Source: PALSA-1006 sp036171275
Lineage (GTDB): Bacteria; Pseudomonadota; Gammaproteobacteria; Burkholderiales; Gallionellaceae
Length of the DNA: 47,131 nt
Direction of reading: 5' to 3'
Assembly (NCBI GenBank): GCA_036171275.1
Contig: JAVHQT010000033.1
Coordinates: 1 to 47,131, forward strand
Notes under the pieces: generated by a model
What the model saw: the letters and a program-made list of their open reading frames with translations, nothing else
What the model was told of the DNA's origin: nothing
The model's database searches: none
Translations under genes and position numbers: made by a program
Part shown: positions 17,489 through 26,742 of the stretch, in pieces
How the letters are laid out: each line of letters opens with the position of its first letter
How positions within the stretch are numbered: the first letter of the stretch is position 1

Positions 17489-18115
17489 ATGACACAGATA
17501 CCCGAAAAACTAGCGGCAGGAATTGCAAATCTGGGCATTGAAGTCGCGCCTGAACAGCAGTTGCAGCTTTTAGCTTACCTCGATTTGTTGCAAAAATGGA
17601 ATCGGATTTATAACCTAACCGCCATTCGAGACCCGCTTAAAATGGTGACGCATCACCTGCTGGATTGTCTAGCAATTACGCCTTATCTATGGCCTAAAAA
17701 TTGGTTGGATGTGGGCAGCGGAGCCGGTTTGCCCGGTTTGGTTTTGGCGATTACGCATCCGGAATGGTCCTTTACTTTGCTTGATTGTAATCAAAAAAAA
17801 ACCAGCTTTATTCAGCAGGCTGTGATTGAGTTAGGCTTGCAAAATGTGCACGTGAATTGTTTAAGGGTGGAGGCGTGGCATACCACCGAGCGCTTTGATG
17901 GCATTGTGACGCGAGCGTTTTCAGAAACTGCCAAGTTTGTCGCGCTAACGCAGCATTTGCTGGCCGAAGGTGGCGGCTGGCTGGCAATGAAGGGTGTGCA
18001 AAATAAAAAAAATTATGAGTATAATCAAGAAGTTATGGATTATTCGCTACATCAATTACACGTGCCTGATTTAGAAGCGCAACGTTGCCTAATCGTAATA
18101 AGAGAGGCCAAATGA
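17489..18115 (+). CDS. rsmG: 16S rRNA (guanine527-N7)-methyltransferase RsmG
   Basis: RsmG (GidB) methylates G527 of 16S rRNA using S-adenosylmethionine. The 208-residue protein has WNRIYNLTAIRDP (37-49), HHLLDCLA, and the SAM-binding WLDVGSGAGLPGL (72-84). A basic C-terminal substrate-binding part with WLAMKG follows. Its stop overlaps the parA start by 4 bp (ATGA), and the mnmG-rsmG-parA-parB order is the ordinary near-origin arrangement. Confidence 0.95.
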   Translation: MTQIPEKLAAGIANLGIEVAPEQQLQLLAYLDLLQKWNRIYNLTAIRDPLKMVTHHLLDCLAITPYLWPKNWLDVGSGAGLPGLVLAITHPEWSFTLLDCNQKKTSFIQQAVIELGLQNVHVNCLRVEAWHTTERFDGIVTRAFSETAKFVALTQHLLAEGGGWLAMKGVQNKKNYEYNQEVMDYSLHQLHVPDLEAQRCLIVIREAK

Positions 18116-18903
18116 GTAAAATACTAGCAATTACTAACCAAAAAGGCGGCGTTGGCAAAACAACAACGACGGTTAATCTGGCAGCAAGTTTGGCTGCAGC
18201 GAAACAACGTGTTTTGCTCATTGACTTAGACCCGCAAGGCAATGCCACAATGGGAAGTGGTATTGATAAAACGAATTTGGTGCAAAGTGTATACGCGGTT
18301 TTGTTGGGCGAAAAGTCAATTCGGGAAGTGCGGATTACCGCTGAAACGGCAAAGTATGATGTACTGCCAGCAAATAGAGAATTGGCAGGCGCGGAAATTG
18401 AATTGGTTGAGTTAGAAAATCGGGAAAGTCAGCTTAAATCGGCATTAAGCGCAGTGGATGCAGACTATGATTTTGTGCTGATTGACTGCCCGCCGGCGCT
18501 TAATTTGCTGACGCTGAATGGGTTGTGTGCTGCTCAGTCGGTAATGATTCCGATGCAATGTGAGTATTATGCGTTGGAAGGCTTGAGCGATTTGGTCAAT
18601 ACGATTCGTCAGGTGCGCCAAAATCTAAATCCTGTCCTAGAAATTGAAGGTCTGCTCAGAACCATGTTTGACCCAAGGAATACGCTTGGACAGCAGGTTT
18701 CCGACCAGCTTTTGCAGCATTTTGGCGATAAAGTTTATAGAACGGTCATTCCACGCAATATACGATTAGCCGAAGCACCGAGTTACGGACTGCCAGCTTT
18801 GTATTACGACAAAAGCTCGAAAGGCACTTTGGCTTATCTAGCTTTGGCAGGAGAGTTGTTAAATAAAGCAACAAAAATCGAAGCAGAAAGTCTGAAGGTT
18901 TGA
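18112..18903 (+). CDS. parA: Chromosome partitioning ATPase ParA
   Basis: ParA binds DNA in its ATP form and, with ParB, moves chromosome origins. From the ATG at 18112 the protein is 263 residues with the deviant Walker A KGGVGKTTTTVNLAASLA (11-28), the DLDPQGNATMG switch and VLIDCPPALNLLTLNGL Walker B region. An upstream in-frame start (18085) would add nine residues read from the rsmG end and is less likely. It overlaps rsmG by 4 bp and is 1 bp from parB. Confidence 0.95.
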   Translation: MSKILAITNQKGGVGKTTTTVNLAASLAAAKQRVLLIDLDPQGNATMGSGIDKTNLVQSVYAVLLGEKSIREVRITAETAKYDVLPANRELAGAEIELVELENRESQLKSALSAVDADYDFVLIDCPPALNLLTLNGLCAAQSVMIPMQCEYYALEGLSDLVNTIRQVRQNLNPVLEIEGLLRTMFDPRNTLGQQVSDQLLQHFGDKVYRTVIPRNIRLAEAPSYGLPALYYDKSSKGTLAYLALAGELLNKATKIEAESLKV

Positions 18904-18904
18904 T

Positions 18905-19750
18905 ATGGCCACAATGAAAACAAACAAAGGGCTTGGTCGAGGTTTGGAGGCGTTATTGCAGGTCAACAAATCGTCAAATGGTGAATGTTTATTGAAGGTG
19001 AACATTACTCAGTTGCGGCCAGGTAAGTACCAACCTAGAACTTTGATGGACGAAGTGTCGCTGAGTGAATTGGCAACTTCAATTAGCAACCAAGGCATAA
19101 TTCAGCCTATTTTGGCGAGAGAATTGGCGAGTGGCGATTATGAAATCATTGCCGGTGAACGTCGCTGGCGCGCTGCTCAAATAGCAGGGCTTGCCCAAGT
19201 GCCCGTTTTAATTAGGAATGTTAAAGATTCAGATGCACTCGCATTGGCAATCATTGAAAATATTCAACGCGAAGATCTGAATCCGCTGGAAGAGGCATTA
19301 GGTATTCAACGTTTAATCAATGAATTTGACATGACACACCAAGTCGCGGCAGATGCGGTGGGACGCTCAAGAAGCGCGGCAAGTAATCTATTGCGATTGC
19401 TCAATTTGCCAGACTCGGTGCAGAAAATGCTCATGGCAAATCAGCTGGATATGGGGCACGCCAGAGCTTTGCTGTCTTTAGAACTAAATCAAATTCTTGA
19501 GGTGGCTAACAAAATAGTCATCGATAAATTGTCGGTTCGACAGACCGAAAAATTAGTGCAGCAAATTCTCAAACCAGCAAAAGTTATAGAAGTCCAAAAA
19601 AACGAGATAAACGAAGCGATGCAGACACAGTTAGCAGAAAAATTGGGTGCCGCAGTCAGTATTAAAAATGGCAAAAATGGGGCGGGGAAAATTGTGATTG
19701 AATATAGCCACGAAAATTATCTGCAAGAACTTATCGCTCGGTTGAAATAA
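18905..19750 (+). CDS. parB: Chromosome partitioning protein ParB
   Basis: ParB is a CTP-binding clamp that loads at parS sites and stimulates ParA. The 281-residue protein starts with the ParA-interacting GLGRGLEALL (9-18) and has the ParB/Srx fold with YQPRTLMDE (41-49) and GERRWRAAQIAG (83-94). IIENIQREDLNPLEEA and a helix-turn-helix (AADAVGRSRSAASNLLRLL) follow, with a C-terminal dimerisation region. Starting 1 bp after parA, it is certainly cotranscribed. I saw no convincing parS palindrome in the window. Confidence 0.95.
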   Translation: MATMKTNKGLGRGLEALLQVNKSSNGECLLKVNITQLRPGKYQPRTLMDEVSLSELATSISNQGIIQPILARELASGDYEIIAGERRWRAAQIAGLAQVPVLIRNVKDSDALALAIIENIQREDLNPLEEALGIQRLINEFDMTHQVAADAVGRSRSAASNLLRLLNLPDSVQKMLMANQLDMGHARALLSLELNQILEVANKIVIDKLSVRQTEKLVQQILKPAKVIEVQKNEINEAMQTQLAEKLGAAVSIKNGKNGAGKIVIEYSHENYLQELIARLK

Positions 19751-19766
19751 TCGTTGACGTGTTGGA

Positions 19767-20156
19767 ATGGGATTGAGTAGAATGCGCGCCTTCGAAAGAA
19801 TCGGTATTGCAAATACAGTAAATCAGATCGTGTTTTCGCAATTAATTGTGACACTAGCAATTTCGACAACGATGTTACTGGCTAGTAATTTGACGAATGC
19901 CATGTCAGCATTCGCTGGCGGTGCAGTCGGATTCATAACCGCTTTGGTATATTCGATAAAAATGTTTCCGCCCAAGGGCAGTGAGATAAAAAAAATAATA
20001 AGAGCGCAGTACAGTGCTGAAATACACAAACTAATATTTACAATACTGTTGTTTTCTTTGATATTTACGCAGTTTAAAGAAGTAAACGCACTGCCACTGT
20101 TCGCAACATATGGGGCAACGCTGGTAGTCTATTGGTTGGCATTAATATTAACGTAA
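19767..20156 (+). CDS. atpI: ATP synthase protein I
   Basis: AtpI is a small inner-membrane protein that helps assemble the c ring and may aid magnesium or potassium uptake. This 129-residue protein has four hydrophobic segments (about 19-39, 43-65, 86-104, 110-128). Primary sequence is weakly conserved in the family, so the call rests mainly on size, topology and its place directly before atpB. It begins 16 bp after parB, so atp genes may be reached by transcription through parAB; no obvious separate promoter was seen. Confidence 0.82.
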   Translation: MGLSRMRAFERIGIANTVNQIVFSQLIVTLAISTTMLLASNLTNAMSAFAGGAVGFITALVYSIKMFPPKGSEIKKIIRAQYSAEIHKLIFTILLFSLIFTQFKEVNALPLFATYGATLVVYWLALILT

Positions 20157-20176
20157 AAGATTTAACGTAAAAATAT

Positions 20177-20950
20177 ATGAGCGCTGAAAGTCAAACAACA
20201 TCTGAGTACATCCAGCACCATTTAACAAACCTACATGTTGGTGAAGGTTTTTGGTCGCTTAACATCGATACTCTTGTTATTTCATTAGTAATTGGGTTGG
20301 TCATCTTTGGAACGATGTGGCTAGCAACCCGGAAAGCAACTGCTGGCGTACCTGGCAGGCTTCAAAATTTCGTTGAAATGGTCGTCGGCATGGTTGACGC
20401 GCAAGTCAAGGATACGTTTCATGGAAAAAGTAAATTAATCGCACCACTGGCATTGACGATATTTGTGTGGATTTTTGCGATGAATGCAATGGATGTAATT
20501 CCAGTAGATTTGCTTCCATCACTGGCGAAACTTGCAGGCATTGAGCATCTAAAAGTAGTTCCATCCACTGACTTGAACGCTACATTCGCGATGTCAATTT
20601 CAATATTTTTCTTAATCTATTTTTACAGCTTTAAAGTCAAGGGATTTGTTGGCTTTGGCAAAGAAATTTTTTTCGCGCCCTTTGGAAAATTCCCTTTGTT
20701 AATTCCCGTGAATATATTGTTCAGAGTAGTTGAGGATATTGCAAAGCCAATATCCCTTGCGCTCCGATTGTTTGGAAACATGTATGCCGGTGAAATGGTT
20801 TTTATCTTGATTGCATTATTACCTTGGTATTTGCAGTGGATGTTGGGAGCGCCATGGGCAATATTCCACTTACTCATTATTACGTTACAAGCGTTTGTAT
20901 TCATGATGCTGACAATTGTTTACCTCAGCATGGCGCACGAAAGCCACTAA
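20177..20950 (+). CDS. atpB: ATP synthase Fo subunit a
   Basis: Subunit a forms the two proton half-channels next to the c ring. The 257-residue membrane protein contains the essential arginine in the SLALRLFGNMYAGEMVFILIA segment (written split: SLALRLFGN, then MYAGEM; about 193-212) and the last-helix pattern LQAFVFMMLTIVYLSMAHESH. The N-terminus STSEYIQHHLTNL-like region matches proteobacterial forms. First core gene of the complete I-B-E-F-H-A-G-D-C operon. Confidence 0.96.
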   Translation: MSAESQTTSEYIQHHLTNLHVGEGFWSLNIDTLVISLVIGLVIFGTMWLATRKATAGVPGRLQNFVEMVVGMVDAQVKDTFHGKSKLIAPLALTIFVWIFAMNAMDVIPVDLLPSLAKLAGIEHLKVVPSTDLNATFAMSISIFFLIYFYSFKVKGFVGFGKEIFFAPFGKFPLLIPVNILFRVVEDIAKPISLALRLFGNMYAGEMVFILIALLPWYLQWMLGAPWAIFHLLIITLQAFVFMMLTIVYLSMAHESH

Positions 20951-20988
20951 AGATTTACTTTAATCAACTAAACCTCTAAGGAGAAAAC

Positions 20989-21264
20989 ATGGAAGCTGCA
21001 ACTGCATTAGCACTATTGTTAGGTAACGTATCAATCGCAGTCGCTGTATTGATTGGATTGGGCGCGCTAGGAACGGCAATTGGATTTGGTTTGTTGGGTG
21101 GTCGTTTTCTGGAAGGCGCAGCGCGGCAACCTGAAATGATTCCAACATTACAAGTAAAAATGTTCATTGTGGCAGGTCTGTTGGATGCGGTAACAATGAT
21201 CGGTGTAGGGATTGCGCTTTATATGTTGTTTGCAAACCCCTTCATTGCAATTGTTAAAGGCTAA
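20989..21264 (+). CDS. atpE: ATP synthase Fo subunit c
   Basis: This is the proteolipid that forms the rotating c ring. The 91-residue protein is two hydrophobic helices joined by the polar loop EGAARQPEM (42-50). The ion-binding carboxylate is D66 in GLLDAVTMIG. The neighbours of D66 do not look like the Q...ES(T) sodium signature, so proton coupling is inferred. A strong ribosome site (AAGGAG) precedes the ATG, fitting the high copy number of c. Confidence 0.97.
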   Translation: MEAATALALLLGNVSIAVAVLIGLGALGTAIGFGLLGGRFLEGAARQPEMIPTLQVKMFIVAGLLDAVTMIGVGIALYMLFANPFIAIVKG

Positions 21265-21295
21265 TCGGCCAATTTACTGATTGAAAGGGACTGTC

Positions 21296-21766
21296 TTGAA
21301 TATCAACGCAACCTTGCTAGGACAGGCAATAACATTTGCCATCCTTATCTGGTTCACAATGAAGTTTGTGTGGCCACCCCTACTGGCTGCAATGGAAGAG
21401 CGCGCCCAAACAATTGCTGATGGATTGGCGGCTGCAGAACGCGGAAAGCATGATCTTGAGTTGGCGTCTAAGCGGTCCGCAGAATTGATTCTTCAGGCAA
21501 AAGAAAAAGCTTCAGAAATTATTTCTCAAGGTGAAAAAAGAGCAAGCGAAATTCTTGAAGAAGCAAAAGCAAGCGCGAAATCTGAAGGTGAAAGACTGAT
21601 CGCGGTTGCAAAAGCCGAAATTGATCAGGAAGTATTTAGAGCAAAGGAACAGCTGAGGATGCAGGTCACTGCCATTGCGCTGGCAGGCGCAGGAAAGATT
21701 CTAGGTCGAGAAATTGAAGCCAACGCGCACAACGATCTCCTTGAAAAATTAGTTTCGGAAATTTAA
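21296..21766 (+). CDS. atpF: ATP synthase Fo subunit b
   Basis: Subunit b is the peripheral stalk that links Fo to F1. Started at the TTG at 21296, the protein is 156 residues, beginning MNINATLLGQAITFAILIWF, the normal proteobacterial N-terminus, with one membrane helix (about 8-27). A long charged coiled coil (about 32-130) follows. AAAGGGA lies just before this TTG and is the ribosome site; an earlier TTG at 21281 has no such site and would add five residues. It lies 31 bp after atpE. Confidence 0.94.
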   Translation: MNINATLLGQAITFAILIWFTMKFVWPPLLAAMEERAQTIADGLAAAERGKHDLELASKRSAELILQAKEKASEIISQGEKRASEILEEAKASAKSEGERLIAVAKAEIDQEVFRAKEQLRMQVTAIALAGAGKILGREIEANAHNDLLEKLVSEI

Positions 21767-21771
21767 TATCT

Positions 21772-22305
21772 ATGTCTCAAGCTATAACAACTTCAAGACC
21801 TTACGCGCAAGCAGCATTTGAAGAAGCCGTAATGCTTGGCGATCTCAAGTCCTGGTCAGAAATGCTTTGCAAAATAGCTGACTATACTGCTGACTCGCAG
21901 TTAAAGGCGGTAATCACCAGTCCAAAGGTTGATTCTTATCAACTACAGTTGCTAATGCTTGATCTGGCTGGTTCAAATATAAGTGTGCAAGCACAAAATT
22001 TCATCAAGATACTAGTCGCAAACAATAGGCTTGATCTTCTTCCCGAGATTTTAAAGCACTTTGAAGCTTTTCGGGCTGATGCTGAAAAAAGTATAGATGT
22101 GGAAGTCACGTCTGCATACGAAATGAGTGAAGATCAAAAACGGAAAGTCATTGCAGCACTGAAAGTCAAAATGGGGTGTGAAATTAATCTTAGTAGTGCG
22201 ATTGATCGAGCATTACTGGGTGGAATTGTAATTCGCGCCGGGGACAAAGTAATTGATGGTTCAGCTCGGGCAAGACTGTCAGAACTAGCCGTTGCATTGG
22301 CCTAA
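21772..22305 (+). CDS. atpH: ATP synthase F1 subunit delta
   Basis: Delta sits on top of F1 and joins it to the b stalk. The 177-residue protein has the family start ITTSRPYAQAAFEEA (5-19) and the C-terminal signature GGIVIRAGDKVIDGSARARL (about 151-170). The helical N-terminal domain contains NRLDLLPEI. It starts 5 bp after atpF. Confidence 0.95.
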   Translation: MSQAITTSRPYAQAAFEEAVMLGDLKSWSEMLCKIADYTADSQLKAVITSPKVDSYQLQLLMLDLAGSNISVQAQNFIKILVANNRLDLLPEILKHFEAFRADAEKSIDVEVTSAYEMSEDQKRKVIAALKVKMGCEINLSSAIDRALLGGIVIRAGDKVIDGSARARLSELAVALA

Positions 22306-22337
22306 ATTACCGATTTATCGAAATAAGGAAAAGTCAG

Positions 22338-23879
22338 ATGAAGCTCAACCCTTCTGAAATTAGCAATTTGATTCGTAGTCGCATAGAAAACTTTGAGGCA
22401 CTAACAGAAGCTCGCACTGAAGGATCTGTCGTAAGTGTTACTGACGGCATCGTTAAAGTTCATGGTCTTTCAGATGTTATGCAAGGTGAAATGCTAGAGT
22501 TCCCAGGAAACACTTTTGGCTTGGCGCTTAACTTAGAAAGAGACTCTGTTGGCGCTGTAATACTTGGCGAATATGAGCACATTTCCGAGGGTGATACAGT
22601 TAAATGCACAGGGAAAATCTTAGAAGTACCTGTGGGGCCGGAATTACGCGGACGCGTAGTGAATGCCTTGGGTCAGCCAATCGATGGCAAAGGTCCGATT
22701 AACGCGAAAATGACAGATAAGGTTGAAAAAGTTGCGCCAGGAGTGATTGCGCGTAAATCTGTGGATCAGCCAGTTCAAACCGGATTAAAATCAATTGATT
22801 CAATGGTTCCGGTAGGAAGAGGCCAGCGAGAACTGATCATTGGCGATCGACAAACCGGCAAAACAGCTGTGGCAATCGATGCAATTATCAATCAAAAAGG
22901 TCAAAACATGACCTGCATTTATGTTGCAATTGGTCAGAAAGCGTCAACGGTTGCCAACGTCGTCAGAAAACTCGAAGAGCACGGCGCGATGGGTTATACC
23001 ATTGTTGTCGCAGCAACAGCATCAGATTCCGCAGCGATGCAATTTCTGGCTCCTTATGCGGGTTGTACAATGGGAGAGTATTTTCGGGATCGAGGAGAAG
23101 ATGCACTGATTGTATATGACGATTTAACCAAGCAAGCATGGGCTTATCGACAAATTTCTCTGCTGCTTCGTCGTCCTCCTGGTCGTGAAGCTTATCCTGG
23201 GGATGTATTTTATTTGCACTCTAGGCTTCTGGAACGTGCATCGCGTGTAAACGCCGATTACGTCGAATCATTTACCAAAGGCGAAATAAAAGGTAAAACC
23301 GGATCTCTCACTGCTTTACCTATTATTGAAACCGCAGCTGGTGACGTTTCTGCGTTCGTTCCAACCAACGTAATTTCAATTACCGATGGTCAGATATTTC
23401 TAGAAACAGACTTGTTCAATGCGGGTATCAGACCTGCAATTAACGCTGGTATTTCTGTATCACGCGTTGGTGGTGCAGCGCAAACCAAAGTAATTAAAAA
23501 ATTGGGTGGTGGTGTGCGTTTGGCGCTTGCTCAATACCGCGAACTAGCTGCATTTGCACAATTTGCGTCTGACTTGGACGAAGTCACTCGGAAACAACTA
23601 GAGCGTGGTCGTCTGGTTACCGAACTGATGAAACAGTTGCAGTATGCACCACTGTCTGTTGCGGAAATGGCAGTAACACTATTCTGTGTCAACAAAGGTT
23701 ATTTTGATGATGTTGATGTGAAGAAAGCGCTTTCTTTCGAGTCTAATTTGCACGCTTACCTAAAATCAAAACACGCTGGATTGATTGATGCGATAAATTC
23801 AACAAAAGACCTTAGCGGTGAAAACGAAAAGATTCTCTCGTCCGCAATCGAATCCTTTAAGTCAACTGCAGTCTACTAA
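22338..23879 (+). CDS. atpA: ATP synthase F1 subunit alpha
   Basis: Alpha forms the non-catalytic nucleotide sites of the F1 hexamer. The 513-residue protein has Walker A GDRQTGKTA (169-177), the conserved LLLRRPPGREAYPGDVFYLH and PAINAGISVSRVGG (the family signature), and the N-terminal SEISNLIRSRIENF that binds delta. Ribosome site AAGGAA precedes the ATG. Normal length; no anomalies. Confidence 0.98.
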   Translation: MKLNPSEISNLIRSRIENFEALTEARTEGSVVSVTDGIVKVHGLSDVMQGEMLEFPGNTFGLALNLERDSVGAVILGEYEHISEGDTVKCTGKILEVPVGPELRGRVVNALGQPIDGKGPINAKMTDKVEKVAPGVIARKSVDQPVQTGLKSIDSMVPVGRGQRELIIGDRQTGKTAVAIDAIINQKGQNMTCIYVAIGQKASTVANVVRKLEEHGAMGYTIVVAATASDSAAMQFLAPYAGCTMGEYFRDRGEDALIVYDDLTKQAWAYRQISLLLRRPPGREAYPGDVFYLHSRLLERASRVNADYVESFTKGEIKGKTGSLTALPIIETAAGDVSAFVPTNVISITDGQIFLETDLFNAGIRPAINAGISVSRVGGAAQTKVIKKLGGGVRLALAQYRELAAFAQFASDLDEVTRKQLERGRLVTELMKQLQYAPLSVAEMAVTLFCVNKGYFDDVDVKKALSFESNLHAYLKSKHAGLIDAINSTKDLSGENEKILSSAIESFKSTAVY

Positions 23880-23893
23880 TCGAGAGTTTAATC

Positions 23894-24763
23894 ATGGCGG
23901 GTAGCAAAGAGATTCGCACCAAAATCAAAAGTGTTGAGAATACGCGGAAGATTACACGTGCCATGGAAATGGTCGCTGCAGCAAAAATGCGCAAAGCGCA
24001 AGAGCGTATGAAAGCAGCTAGACCTTACACAGAAAAGATTCGGCAAGTTGCGGCGCATTTGTCTAAAGCAAATCCTGAGTATAAGCATCCTTACTTGTCG
24101 AAAAGAGCAGAAATTCGAAATGTTGGCATTATTGTCGTCACCTCAGATAAGGGTTTGTGCGGCGGTCTTAATACCAACGTCCTGCGTGTTGTTACCAATA
24201 AGATGAAAGATTGGGATTTAAAAGGCACCGGTATTCTTGTTAGTCCAATTGGTAACAAGGGCTTTACTTTTATGAGTCGAATAGGTGCACTTATCCAGTC
24301 ACATGTTACGGGTCTAGGTGATACCCCGCATATCGAAGACTTAATAGGTGCAGTCAAGGTGATGTTAGACGCTTACGTCGAAGGGAAAGTAGATGCTATC
24401 TATGTTTCTTTTAATCATTTTGTCAACACAATGAAGCAAGAGCCTGTCTTTGAGCAACTTCTACCTCTACCGGACGGGTCTGCATCGGCAGAAAAAGAAG
24501 TTCAGTGGGATTACTTGTACGAGCCCGATTCTAAGACAGTTGTTGATCAGCTCTTGATTAGATATGTAGAATCAATGATTTATGCTGCTGTCACCGAAAA
24601 TCAAGCCTCAGAGCAAAGCTCAAGAATGGTTGCCATGAAAGCAGCTTCTGACAATGCTAAAACAGTTATAGGTGAGCTTAAGCTAGTTTATAACAAGGCT
24701 CGACAAGCAGCGATTACAAAAGAAATTTCTGAAATCGTTGCTGGCGCAGCGGCAGTAAATTAA
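23894..24763 (+). CDS. atpG: ATP synthase F1 subunit gamma
   Basis: Gamma is the central rotor shaft. The 289-residue protein has the N-terminal helix KEIRTKIKSVENTRKITRAM followed by EMVAAAKMRKAQ, a VTSDKGLCGGLNTNV motif (about 78-92), and the C-terminal signature SRMVAMKAASDNA...YNKARQAAITKEI. It starts 14 bp after atpA. Confidence 0.97.
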   Translation: MAGSKEIRTKIKSVENTRKITRAMEMVAAAKMRKAQERMKAARPYTEKIRQVAAHLSKANPEYKHPYLSKRAEIRNVGIIVVTSDKGLCGGLNTNVLRVVTNKMKDWDLKGTGILVSPIGNKGFTFMSRIGALIQSHVTGLGDTPHIEDLIGAVKVMLDAYVEGKVDAIYVSFNHFVNTMKQEPVFEQLLPLPDGSASAEKEVQWDYLYEPDSKTVVDQLLIRYVESMIYAAVTENQASEQSSRMVAMKAASDNAKTVIGELKLVYNKARQAAITKEISEIVAGAAAVN

Positions 24764-24818
24764 AACATCAGCTTTTTTAGGGCTGAATTGAGCATCAATT
24801 TAAAGTGGGGAATTTAAA

Positions 24819-26219
24819 ATGAGTCAAGGAAAAATTGTTCAGTGTATCGGCGCAGTTGTCGACGTAGAGTTTCCGCGTGACAAAATACCTAAAGTATATG
24901 AAGCACTGACTGTTGTGGATGATGCAACCTCGGTCGCAGAGAAAAATTTAACCTTAGAAGTTCAGCAATTGATTGGTGATGGTGTGGTTCGAACCATTGC
25001 GATGGGATCTTCAGACGGTTTGCGTCGTGGAATGGCTGTTGTAAACACAGGATCGCAAATAACCGTACCAGTAGGAACAGGAACGCTGGGTAGAATTATG
25101 GATGTACTAGGTCGTCCAATTGACGATGCCGGGGAGATTCAATGCGATGAACGCCGCTCAATTCACCAAAAAGCTCCAAAGTTTGACGAACTTTCGCCTT
25201 CAGTAGATTTGTTAGAGACTGGCATTAAGGTGATTGACCTGGTCTGCCCTTTTGCAAAAGGCGGTAAGGTTGGCTTGTTCGGTGGCGCTGGTGTCGGTAA
25301 GACCGTTAACATGATGGAGCTTATCAATAACATTGCTAAGCAACATAGTGGCTTGTCAGTCTTCGCCGGTGTTGGTGAGCGTACCCGTGAAGGAAATGAC
25401 TTCTATCACGAAATGAAAGACTCTAATGTGCTAGACAAGGTTTCAATGGTGTTTGGACAAATGAACGAACCGCCTGGTAATCGGTTGCGTGTCGCTTTGT
25501 CTGGCTTAACCATGGCCGAAAAATTCCGCGACGAAGGACGAGATATTCTTTTCTTCGTTGATAACATTTATCGCTACACACTTGCTGGAACAGAAGTTTC
25601 TGCATTGCTTGGTCGTATGCCCTCATCGGTAGGCTACCAGCCAACGTTAGCTGAAGAGATGGGTCGTCTACAAGAGCGAATTACATCTACAAAAGTAGGG
25701 TCGATTACATCAGTACAAGCAGTGTACGTACCAGCCGATGACTTGACTGACCCAGCACCTGCTACAACCTTCCTACATTTAGATTCAACGGTTGTGCTGT
25801 CACGCGATATTGCTTCCCTGGGTATTTATCCGGCTGTTGACCCACTCGATTCCTCATCGAGACAGCTTGATCCTTTGGTTGTTGGTGAGGAACACTATTC
25901 AGTTGCTCGAGGTGTTCAGCAAACGTTGCAACGATATAAAGAATTGCGCGATATTATTGCGATTCTGGGCATGGATGAACTTGCGCCTGAAGATAAGTTA
26001 GCCGTTGCTCGTGCGCGTAAGATTCAACGCTTCTTGTCGCAACCTTTTCACGTTGCTGAAGTATTTACCGGCAGTCCTGGTAAATATGTCACACTCAAAG
26101 AAACGATTAAAGGGTTTAAAGGGATTGTCAACGGGGACTACGATCATTTACCTGAACAAGCTTTTTACATGGTCGGCGGAATTGAAGAAGCGATCGAAAA
26201 AGCGAAAACTTTGCAATAA
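24819..26219 (+). CDS. atpD: ATP synthase F1 subunit beta
   Basis: Beta carries the catalytic sites of ATP synthesis. The 466-residue protein has Walker A FGGAGVGKTV (154-163), the catalytic glutamate in GERTREGND (186-194), the PSAVGYQPTLA-like PSSVGYQPTLAEEMG and the YVPADDLTDPAPAT segment. The DELSEED-type loop reads DELAPED here. A good ribosome site (GGGGAA) precedes the ATG. Confidence 0.98.
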   Translation: MSQGKIVQCIGAVVDVEFPRDKIPKVYEALTVVDDATSVAEKNLTLEVQQLIGDGVVRTIAMGSSDGLRRGMAVVNTGSQITVPVGTGTLGRIMDVLGRPIDDAGEIQCDERRSIHQKAPKFDELSPSVDLLETGIKVIDLVCPFAKGGKVGLFGGAGVGKTVNMMELINNIAKQHSGLSVFAGVGERTREGNDFYHEMKDSNVLDKVSMVFGQMNEPPGNRLRVALSGLTMAEKFRDEGRDILFFVDNIYRYTLAGTEVSALLGRMPSSVGYQPTLAEEMGRLQERITSTKVGSITSVQAVYVPADDLTDPAPATTFLHLDSTVVLSRDIASLGIYPAVDPLDSSSRQLDPLVVGEEHYSVARGVQQTLQRYKELRDIIAILGMDELAPEDKLAVARARKIQRFLSQPFHVAEVFTGSPGKYVTLKETIKGFKGIVNGDYDHLPEQAFYMVGGIEEAIEKAKTLQ

Positions 26220-26231
26220 TAGGTGACGAAA

Positions 26232-26660
26232 ATGGCAATGACAGTTCATGTTGATGTAGTGAGTGCAGAAGCCCTAATTTTTTCTGGGTTGGCTGAGCTG
26301 GTTATTGTCCCAGGTGAAGCCGGAGAGCTAGGTATATATCCTCGACACGCGGCGCTATTGACAAAAATCAAACCAGGTTCGGTTCGACTTAAGCTTCCGA
26401 ATGAAAGCGAAGACACCCTGATCTATGTTTCAGGGGGAATGCTAGAAGTTCAGCCGAATATCGTTACCATTTTGGCTGATACGGCAATTCGAGGAGCGGA
26501 TTTAGACGAGGCGAGAGCACTGGAAGCCAAAAGATCTGCGGAAGAGGCGATGAAAGACAGAACCTCTGATATTGATTACGCAGCTGCTCAAGCGGAACTT
26601 TCAGAAGCAATCGCTCAACTTCATGCCATCTCTAGATTGCGAAAAACTGCAAGTCATTGA
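26232..26660 (+). CDS. atpC: ATP synthase F1 subunit epsilon
   Basis: Epsilon couples the gamma foot to the c ring and can inhibit ATP hydrolysis. From the ATG at 26232 it is 142 residues: the beta-sandwich start MAMTVHVDVVSAEALIFSG, then GEAGELGIYPRHAALLTKIKPG (split in the family as GELGI..HAPLLT), and a C-terminal helical hairpin rich in Ala/Glu. A GTG at 26223 would add three residues; the ATG is preferred because AGGTGA lies 6-11 bp upstream of it. It is the last gene of the operon, with an intrinsic terminator 23 bp later. Confidence 0.95.
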   Translation: MAMTVHVDVVSAEALIFSGLAELVIVPGEAGELGIYPRHAALLTKIKPGSVRLKLPNESEDTLIYVSGGMLEVQPNIVTILADTAIRGADLDEARALEAKRSAEEAMKDRTSDIDYAAAQAELSEAIAQLHAISRLRKTASH

Positions 26661-26667
26661 TTATATT
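26657..26667 (+). repeat. TTGATTATATT motif, copy 3
   Basis: Exact 11-mer overlapping the atpC stop codon (TGA at 26658-26660) and preceding the operon terminator. Confidence 0.5.
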
Positions 26668-26682
26668 CATTTTTTTTAACAC

Positions 26683-26709
26683 AAAAAAACGGCTCATGCC
26701 GTTTTTTTT
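26683..26709 (+). terminator. Intrinsic terminator of the atp operon
   Basis: AAAAAAACGGC, loop TCAT, GCCGTTTTTTTT: an 11-bp stem with a GC-rich tip and a run of eight T, a near-perfect rho-independent terminator. It ends the long rpmH-to-atpC plus-strand block; being A-rich on the other arm it could act in both directions. It lies just before the glmU start region. Confidence 0.9.
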
Positions 26710-26742
26710 GTTTTGAAAACAAAAAAGAAAGGGCAAAATAAA

